From Isochrysis galbana (lineage: Eukaryota; Haptophyta; Isochrysidales; Isochrysidaceae), in the NCBI GenBank assembly GCA_018136815.1, contig CM030941.1, positions 3,771,608-3,835,607 of the forward strand: a stretch of DNA of 64,000 nucleotides. Reading direction: 5' to 3'. Positions 56,609 to 64,000 of the stretch are shown in pieces. Numbering within the stretch: the first letter of the stretch is position 1; each line of letters opens with the position of its first letter. A program made the position numbers and the translations under genes. The notes below the pieces were generated by a model. That model saw only the letters and a program-made list of their open reading frames with translations, had not been told where the DNA came from and did no database searches.

Positions 56609-59600
56609 GGGTCGATGTCGGCGACAGCTGCGACCTCTTCGGGTCCATCTTGAGACCTTCCCTCGAGACAACGTGACCGAGGTACTCCGTAGAGGTGGCA
56701 AAGAAGACACACTTGGACATCTTGCAGGTCAGACCGGCCACTCTAGCCGTTCGAGAACGAGGTCTAGCGGTGAAGCATTTGCTCGAACGAAGCCTGTGCC
56801 CTGGCCTCTTCGGAGGACCCACGCCCGTTGACCAGATGCCCACATCATCGAGGTAAGGCATGCAGATCTCCCACGCTAGCGCACCGAGAACGATGTCCAT
56901 CAAGCGGCACATGTAGGAGGGACCTGATTGGATGCCGAACGGTAGAAAGTTGAACTCGTATTTGCCGCGGTGGGTAGTGAAAGCGGTGATATGTTTGTGC
57001 GATTCTTTGATCGGGATGCCCCAAAAACCAGAGGCTAAATCGAGAGTACATAAGAAGAGAGAACTGAGCGGCCCTTGGCCGGACGCTAGCCTATCGATAG
57101 CCTCCACAATGAGGGGTAGAGGGCTATCCTCGACGCGTAGCTTGGCGTTCGTGTCGCGGTAGTCCACGCAGAATCGAACGGAGCCATCTTTCTTGCTGAC
57201 CAGGACTACTCGGGAAGCCCAAGCCGAATTTGACTTGCGAATAATGCCGGCGGCTTCCATCTTGGCTACCTCCTCTTCTATGATGAGCTCGCCTGCGCGG
57301 CCCACTCTAGACGGAGCGTGCCGGTGAGGAACAGCGCCGGGGTTGAGTGGCAACTCCACCTCGAGAACGTGCGTATGGTTTGGAGCCCCCGGGTGCAACG
57401 CGAAAGCTTTGATGCGCCGGGCCAAGAGTTGGCGTACTTCTTCTCGTTGATCGTCGGAAAGAAGCCGGTCTGGATCGATGGTGGCTGAGTCGAGTAGAGA
57501 TCGTTGCTCCTCGCTCAGCGCGGTGACAGGGTCACCATCCCCCTCGCTTCCAGTCGGAGTCCAGCCCGGTGCAACTTGAAACGCACCTGGAGCGAAGCTA
57601 TCGGATGCAGAGACGGCAGGGTCAGCGCATTGACCCCGGTGTGGACGATCGTCACCGCGATGCGATGATCTTCCGTGGGCGTGACCACCGTGGGCATTAC
57701 GAGAGGAGACGAATCGAGAGCCTCGCGATTTGGTAGGCGGTCGACCAGCATCGCGCAGTCCGAATGATCTCGGAGAGCTAGCGGAACCCTGACCCAGATG
57801 GTTGCGCGGTGGAAGGCAGGAATCGTCACCGCTTGCTCCGTGTAGAGAAGATATTCGGACGAGGTAGACGCCGGAGCTTTGGCCGCAAACTCGTCGGCAG
57901 ACTCAAAGAGAGGTGTATAGAGTGGCTGTCTAGCATCAGCAGCAGCCTCACCCTCCGATCCGGCCGGGATCTCTCGTGTTGCCGTCGACCTCTCCAGAAA
58001 GTCGACAGTCAGCGGCTGACCGGGTGACATCGAGATAGCTCCGACGAAGCCGGCGTCCGCGACTGGGGGCGGCGCCGTGGAAACTCTGACTACACATTCG
58101 GAAAGGACTCTTGAAGAATCTTCTGAATCGCCAGAGGCCGGACGGAGGCGGAGGCTTCCTTCCGAGCTCGCGGCGTCGAGAGAAATGGTAGCGGAGTGGG
58201 CGGCCAAAAAATCGTTCCCGAGCAGAAGCATCGCGTTTCCTTCGATGACCGCGAACGAATGACGGAAGAGGCGACCGGACAAGGAGAAGACGAGGCTAGC
58301 CCGGCCCTAGTGATGAGAGGAAGGCCGTCCGGCCCATGTAGGTTGGGGACGGTAGCGTCCGATACGCGTTCGACGCAAGCGTCTTCAGGTAGTCGATCGA
58401 GAAGAGCAGTGGTGATTACTGACGGGCCCGCTCCAGTGTCAGCCAGGGTGCTGTTCACCGTGAGGGCAACGTCCGGGAGAACGAACCCTTGAGCTGCGCG
58501 GTCGCCATCGGCACGGCAGACCACGAGATCGCGGACATAGAGGCAGTGACGAGGGTAGAGCGGCGGCGGAGTGTCCGCGATAGATTCCACCGGAAGTGAG
58601 GTTCCGGCTCCGGGTGACAGGGTGGTTGGATTGGAGGCTAGCCTGGACGGAGAAGATTCATCGACGTGGGGCACTCGCTCGATAGCGGCGGCCACCGTCT
58701 GCGGCACGAATGGTATCGAGGAGCGTGGGGATGCCTTTGCTGAACTAGAGGGGTTAGGCACGCCATCATAGCCTAGCCCTCGACGGTCCGTCGGATGCCG
58801 AGGTTGATCCATTTGGCGTGACCATTCCTTCTCCAGGGACTTCTGCAAGTCTGTCTTCGGAAGCTTCGACAACTCGGAAAATCCGGCCGCACTGAGGCCC
58901 CTAGCGGTAGCCCCATCGCAATACAGTGCCCGTGGAGTATCCTCTCCTTCGGCGGCGTCGGAGGGCTTGGTCTCGAGGGTCTGCATGCTCCGGTGTTCTG
59001 GCATCTCGGGCGTGTCATCTTCTCCCGAGTCGGGCCCGACATCCCAGGTTTCGAGTGGCCTTTCGGCTACGAACGAATTGGTCAGTTCGGCCACTCCCTC
59101 GTCGCCAGCCGTGAAGGAGGCGCTCGGAGATAGTGCATTGATGCCTTGAGAGCCCAGTCGAGACAAGATGGGAGGTTCCGACGGCTCCGCAGCTGCCGCT
59201 TGCTCAGCGATTTCTTGGGCGATGGAAGGCGTGACATCCTGCCACCGATGGACCCCCGAAATTACATCACGGTCGAAGACCTGCCACTTGCTGCGGCGCT
59301 TCTTCACCGTGTTTGGAGGGCCTGGCGTTGTAGAGCGGTCCTCTATGGGCCACTCCCACGGCAGGAAGCGGTCTCCTTCCGCCTCGGCCTCGTCTTGCGA
59401 TACGTTTGTTTCCGAGTCCTCCTGATGAAGCAGGCGAGAAGCATCGGCAACGGGGCCTGCGTCCGGGATCACGACAACCGAATCAGACACTGGCGAACCG
59501 CTGGGAGGCGTGAGGTGAGAGCTAGAAGCTGCTTCGCCTCTCCCCTCCATGAAACGAGCCAGAGCCGTCCTCGGCTCAGCCAGCTCGAAACCGGTCGAGC

Positions 59601-60539
59601 AAAGCGAAGGGCGTTCTCTCAAGCTGGCAGCTGCTTGGGAAATTGCCCAGTCCACCGTGAAGTCGAGCGAACGCGACGCCTTGGCTTCGCGCGCATAACG
59701 GCGCAAGACCGGCATCCACTGGGCCGCCATTGCACCGGCAATGCCCACATAGGTGCGGCTGCGAAGGGCGCCACGGTGGGGCGACGGCGATAGATCCGCC
59801 ATAGCGGATAGACGTCCCTCGACAATCTTCGAAGGCTGCAAGGACGGGAGTGAAGCCGTCAGGTACAGGCCAGTTGCTTTTTGATGGCCCGTGCCGTGCT
59901 GCCACGGCTGCACAAACTGCCGCGGTCGCAACCCCCCGACTAAGGCAGAGGCTTCCGCGTGCATTCGAGGATTTTCGACGGCAACGAAAGGCGCGTCGGC
60001 GCTTGCCATGGCGAGGAAGACTCTAGCGGCGGATTCGAGAGCCTGGCGTCGTCCCGGCTCCCGATCGAGCCACTGGCAACTCACCGCCGACAAATACGTG
60101 CACGGCGGATGCGCAACCACGAGGTCCCAACCGAGGTTTTGAATGTGAAGAGCATCTCCGCAGAAGTGGGGAATGTAGTCGATCTCCGACGGTCGTAGAT
60201 CGCACGTCGCGACGTGCGCTCCGGCGAGTAGGAACATCGAAGACACGACCCCGCTAGCTTCACCGACGACTAGAACGCGGGGTGGAGGAATCCCCTCGGC
60301 CGCGTCGAGCGTCACGGCGTCGTGGATCGCCGCTAACTCAGCGCAAAGCTCGTCAAAATGCGTCGGCAGTACGGCAGAGGGTGATGAATGAGTGCTCGCG
60401 TGCGGCCGCCGCACGGCTAGAGCAGCTTCGGCGAGATGGCGGGGCAAGATGACGGAGGAACCGCTAGCCCGGGCACGGGAGGCGGCTAACATTTGGAGCT
60501 CGCGCGTAGGGGCGCGGGCAGTTGCAGTAGACTTGGCGG
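56609..60539 (-). repeat. Probable false duplication of 52573-56508 (chromovirus pol)
   Basis: Begins mid-RT at the contig start and is collinear with the other side of the gap with a ~4031-4036 bp offset. It differs mainly by single-base losses in doublets or short homopolymers, four of them within 56620-56820, plus CCCC to CCC at about 57566 and 58305. Those losses break the pol frame here but not in 50043-56508, as expected for lower-quality sequence at a contig end. Encoded domains are MTase, protease and the first part of RT. Confidence 0.85.
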
Positions 60540-61728
60540 CCGAGGAACAACCAACCACGGCGATCCGGTGGATGGCCTCGGCAACGGAATTCAGGGGAAG
60601 GAGGTCGTCGCCCTCGAGTTTCGGTGGGCTAGACCTGAAGGGGGTTGGCTCCGGCGGGCGATCCCTGGAACGGGGATCCTCCGGAGAGCCGAGAGAAAGA
60701 GGAGACGCCGGCGTCCGTATGGTGCGCGACGAGGGATCGTAGTCGACGGCCCCTGCGTCTCCCGAGTCTGCGGTGGCCACGGCGTGAGCGCGGAAAGCCG
60801 CAGCTCCCTTGGAACCTTCATCTTCATTGACTCCGGAAGCCGACCCTTCCGGGTCGGGAACCAGATCAGAAACGAGAACGGGTGCAACTTCGAGACGAGA
60901 GAATGAACACGACGACGGAGAAATATAACGAACCGGGGAGAGAGGTGAAGAGGAGACACTAGTCTCCGCCTCAACAGCACGAGAACCTACGGTAGACAAC
61001 GACGATTCGTCCGCAGAGCGGCTCCGGCTATGGCCCTTGGGAGAGAGGTCTCCAGTGGGGTCCCGCCGGGAAAGAGCAGAAACAGGTAAAGCAGCAACAA
61101 CGTTTTCGGACGCGGCAGCGGCCACGTCGGACCTATCCATAGAACCTAGAGCAGAAGATGATACCGAGTCGACAGCCCTCGAGGGCTTCACAACTGATTG
61201 TTTACGAAACGAAGAGACCGAAGACGCGTCGAATCCACCTAGCCCACCCCCTTGGGCAGGGCCGTCGGGGGGTGAATCCAGGGATGAAGATGCGTCGAAA
61301 GACCTAGGCGAATTTGAAGAAACCGAAGACAGCATAGCATCCGTAGAAATAGATTCCAAGAGGGGCAGCGAGCGAGAATCGGCCCCTAACATCCTAATAG
61401 CGTGCGGAGTAATAGAAGAACTTGTAGACGTACACGAATTTCGGAGAGTCGGGTCGCGACTATCTCCGGGGCAAACCTGTTTCCAGGAGCCCGGGTCAAG
61501 TGTCGACTCCGGCTTCCGAGATAGCCGTTCGGCGGGGGCTTCAGCCGGCGAGGCGGCTCCCACCGTCGAGGACTGAATAGAGCTAGAGACAGGGGGAGAA
61601 TCGCCGCGTCGACAGCTCTTCTCCCCAAGCGGCGTAGGGATCGGATCGGGATGGTGGTGGTGGCGTTCGGGCCCACCGCCCGCGATGTTCTCCGCCAGGG
61701 TTTGAAGGACGGGGACCCCGCCGGACCC
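60540..61728 (-). CDS. N-terminal part of chromovirus Pol (Ser/Pro-rich, upstream of the MTase domain)
   Basis: Low-complexity, Ser/Pro/Ala-rich ~395 residues joining Gag to the methyltransferase domain. The frame is open from the amber codon at 61729 down to the MTase domain, and it is the same frame as Gag. No recognisable enzyme motif occurs in it. There is no convincing ATG near its start, which points to expression by fusion to Gag, not by separate initiation. Confidence 0.7.
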
Positions 61729-61731
61729 CTA
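61729..61731 (-). promoter_or_regulatory. In-frame amber codon between Gag and Pol (candidate readthrough site)
   Basis: Minus-strand context CAG TAG GGG TCC. Gag upstream and Pol downstream are in the same reading frame, with no other stop between 64000 and the MTase domain. The arrangement is that of retroelements that make Gag-Pol by stop-codon readthrough. A single point mutation in this copy is the alternative. Confidence 0.55.
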
Positions 61732-64000
61732 CTGAGGCTTAACCCGGACCATCGAGCGAAGAAGCTTATGAATGTGCTCGTCCGATCCGCACTCTCCGCA
61801 GCCAGCCTCACACAGAAAGCGGATATATGGCTGACAGATGACGGGGTTGTGAGCACCGTCTCCCGTGCCATATTTCCAGGCTTCGCTGGATGGAGTGCCA
61901 GGAGGAGCTTGAGGTCGGAAAGCGCAGAAGGCACAGCCGTTTTCGTTCGTCCATTCGGTGATTCCCCTATTGATATCGTCCGTCCGTGGAGTTTCCATTG
62001 AATTATCGGCCGGTCGGCACTTCGCTAGCGCCGCCGAGACCCTTGGGTGCTTGGCATAGCCTGCTACGGCCCAGAAGCGGGCTCGGGCCCGATTCCAAAG
62101 CTCGGGCGTCCACCGGGATACGCCCAAATCGGGCGGTAGCCCTTGGCCGTTCGCCGGCGGATCGCAGCGACGGCTGGGCGGCCGAGACGAGCCTCCCTTT
62201 CGACCCGGTGGATCGGTCAGTATAGCCGGCAACGGCGAGTTGGAGTGGTAACTTGCCGGCGGTGCAGCAGCCCGATAATCCGGCTTCGAAGCAGGCGAGT
62301 GTCCCTGTCCGCGAAGAGCTTCCGCCACGGTGGCTTGGACGGCTGCCTGCACGGCGGCGACCATGTCCGTGGTCGAAGCGGTCTTCTGGGACGAGGAAGT
62401 CTCGTTCTTTGCCTCGCCTGAGGCTTTAGTGCGTACGCTAGCCACGGTTTGCTTCGTCGAGGGCCGGGATTGATGACGCTTCACCCGGGCCTGCTCGTAA
62501 GGGCTGAGGTACCGTTGGCAGAGGTTGACGCACGAGAGCGCCGACCGCCCTAGCTCGTGGTTCTCTACGCGGAAACGAGTCTCCGCGAGCACCTCCGCAA
62601 ATTTAATAGCATTATCGACGCCGCGCTGAGGATCAACCTTATCGTTCCGGATGATTTCTTCGAACCTCTGGTTGATCTCATGGGCCATGTTTGGATGATC
62701 CCACACGTTGGTGGAGTCAACCGCGGAATCGCCAAGCTTGCGGATGTAGGCGCGAACCAAATTCTTGCTGAGCTCACATAGATCAGCGCCGGCCTCGCGC
62801 TCCCTCATGCGGTCCCACTCCATCGACGCCGAGTCTTTCGCGAAACCATCGGCCCCGTTTGCGAAGGTCCCGTCGCATTTGCGAAGAAGGACGTCAGCAG
62901 CGAGGACAGGATTGAGAGCGAGGGCGCGGTCCTCCACTAGATCGAGGAGGAAGGCGAAGATGCGGGAATTGCCGCTGGAATTGGCTCCGGCTGCCGCGAG
63001 GAGGGAGGTAAATATTTCGCGATGATCGCAGCCGAGCGCTAGTGCCCGCTCCAACGGCTTGATGAGAGTTAGCCGAAATTCATTCCAGGCTGTCGCCGCG
63101 GTTTGAACGTTATCGGAGGCGAGGGCCTTTGGGAAGCGGAGCTCCGAAAGCTCTTTGCCCATCCTGACCTGATGGTGAAGGGTTTGCTCGGCTGAGAAGC
63201 GGCTACGCACCCATTTGAGCAAGTGGTCCTCCTCCATGAAAATTCGGCAATGCCAAACGTTGCCCGCCAGGGAGAGGTTGCTCTTCAAAATGGTGTGGAT
63301 GAGCTCATGCTCGTCGGAGTCGCGGTAAAGGGCGGCCAGATCGCGTGAGGGCAGGGCGAGGAGATTTTTCCACTCGCTTACAACTGCCTCTCGCTCATCC
63401 ATCCCCACCGCAAGGCAGGGGTCGCGAGGGTGGCGGAACGGCACCATCGGGGTCGGGCCCCGGTAAAGGCTCTGATCCTGGCGGCGGGGTTCCGATTTGG
63501 AGGTCGGGTACGCCGACCGTGGAACCCTAGAAGCCGGAGAGGCGTGGCCCTTTGGGTCTAGAGCAGGAGGCTCGCCCATGGGTGGTTCCCTCTGAACCGG
63601 CCTAGCAGAATCCGCAGCCGCCTCGGTCCGATCCATGGACGGACTTGAAGCGGGCTCTTGGCGGGCTTGGAGTAGCTGAGTCAGGGCTTTGAACCCTGCT
63701 TCAACTTGATCCCGGAGAAGCCCCTCCCTCGCCTCTGCCGCGGCAAGGGATGACTGCAGGCGCTCCACAGCCCCTTTTAGGGTGTTGGTCTGCGCTTGAA
63801 GCCTTGCCATTTCCGCATCCTGACGCGCCGCGGCCGTCTCGATCGGGGTGATCTCTTGATCAAGGACCCCTTTTGATGACGGCGGGGCATAGTCCCGGTA
63901 GGCGGGGCTTCGGAAGCTGATCCCCTCCCCTTCACCGACCTCAGACTCATCATCTCGAAGGTGAGGAGGTGGGTCAAACTGAATCAGAGGGAGGGGGCCT
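61732..64000 (-). CDS. Chromovirus Gag, 5' partial (runs off the window)
   Basis: Open frame continuing past the right edge; at least 756 codons. An acidic N-terminal part is followed by a coiled coil (about 63815-63640; MARLQAQTNTLKGAVERLQSS region), a Pro/Ser-rich segment, and a long helical capsid-like region. That region includes ALPSRDLAALYRDSDEHELIH, LRFPKALASDNVQTAATAWNEFR and VRAYIRKLGD. Near the C-terminus a Cys/His cluster (CEAGCGECGSDEHIH) could be an atypical zinc knuckle; a standard CCHC knuckle is not present. The ATG at 63810 is internal to the open frame, so the true start probably lies outside the window. Confidence 0.75.

Noticed and set aside
52573-60539. Two tandem chromovirus copies, one broken by frameshifts
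   Set aside because: The duplication coincides with a contig junction and the differences are typical base-loss errors at a contig end, so an unmerged overlap is far simpler.

Overview
This is nuclear genomic sequence from a GC-rich, intron-bearing single-celled eukaryote. An alga is most likely, and a haptophyte-like lineage is my best guess, but this rests only on gene style. The signs are short spliceosomal introns (about 70-340 bp), two GC-AG introns, donors dominated by GTGCG[C/T], secreted Cys/Pro-rich proteins with pherophorin-like polyproline stretches, a flagellate-type EF-hand/WD40 protein, and abundant homopurine or homopyrimidine tracts. Two 100-N runs (8501-8600 and 56509-56608) show it is a gapped scaffold.

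Left part (1-21.4 kb): mostly housekeeping genes in a repeat-rich background. In order they are an SDR-type L-threonine 3-dehydrogenase (minus, running off the left edge), a METTL22-like methyltransferase (plus), a nucleostemin/GNL3-type circularly permuted GTPase (minus, N-terminus lost in the gap), an SGNH-hydrolase-like type II membrane protein (plus), a mitochondrial solute carrier (minus, 4 exons) and an SthA-like flavoprotein (plus, 8 exons). Small repeats lie between them: a MITE with a 10-bp target-site duplication, (CT)n, a 140-bp tandem duplication, and dispersed copies of a 0.5-0.9 kb GC-rich repeat.

Centre (21.4-41.2 kb): the most unusual locus. A 749-aa secreted protein ending in a Hedgehog/intein-type Hint domain is transcribed divergently from a 1250-aa secreted, Cys-rich, membrane-anchored, polyproline-tailed protein of unknown function. 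The 1250-aa gene and its upstream region occur again, inverted, at 35.4-41.2 kb, encoding a 1247-aa paralog. The two arms are a mosaic of near-identical and strongly diverged tracts. The 5.1-kb spacer holds several small repeats and a truncated hAT-like element gene with a BED-type zinc finger.

Right part (42.8-64 kb): a 1247-aa EF-hand/WD40 protein of the WDR49/WDY type (minus, 4 exons), then a minus-strand Ty3/gypsy chromovirus that runs off the right edge. Its Gag is separated from Pol by one in-frame amber codon. Pol carries a phage-type DNA cytosine methyltransferase-like domain ahead of protease, RT, RNase H, integrase and chromodomain. The 3.9 kb on either side of the second gap are the same sequence (52573-56508 = 56609-60539). 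This is best read as two contig ends that overlap but were not merged, so the element is really one copy. I saw no rRNA, tRNA or CRISPR.
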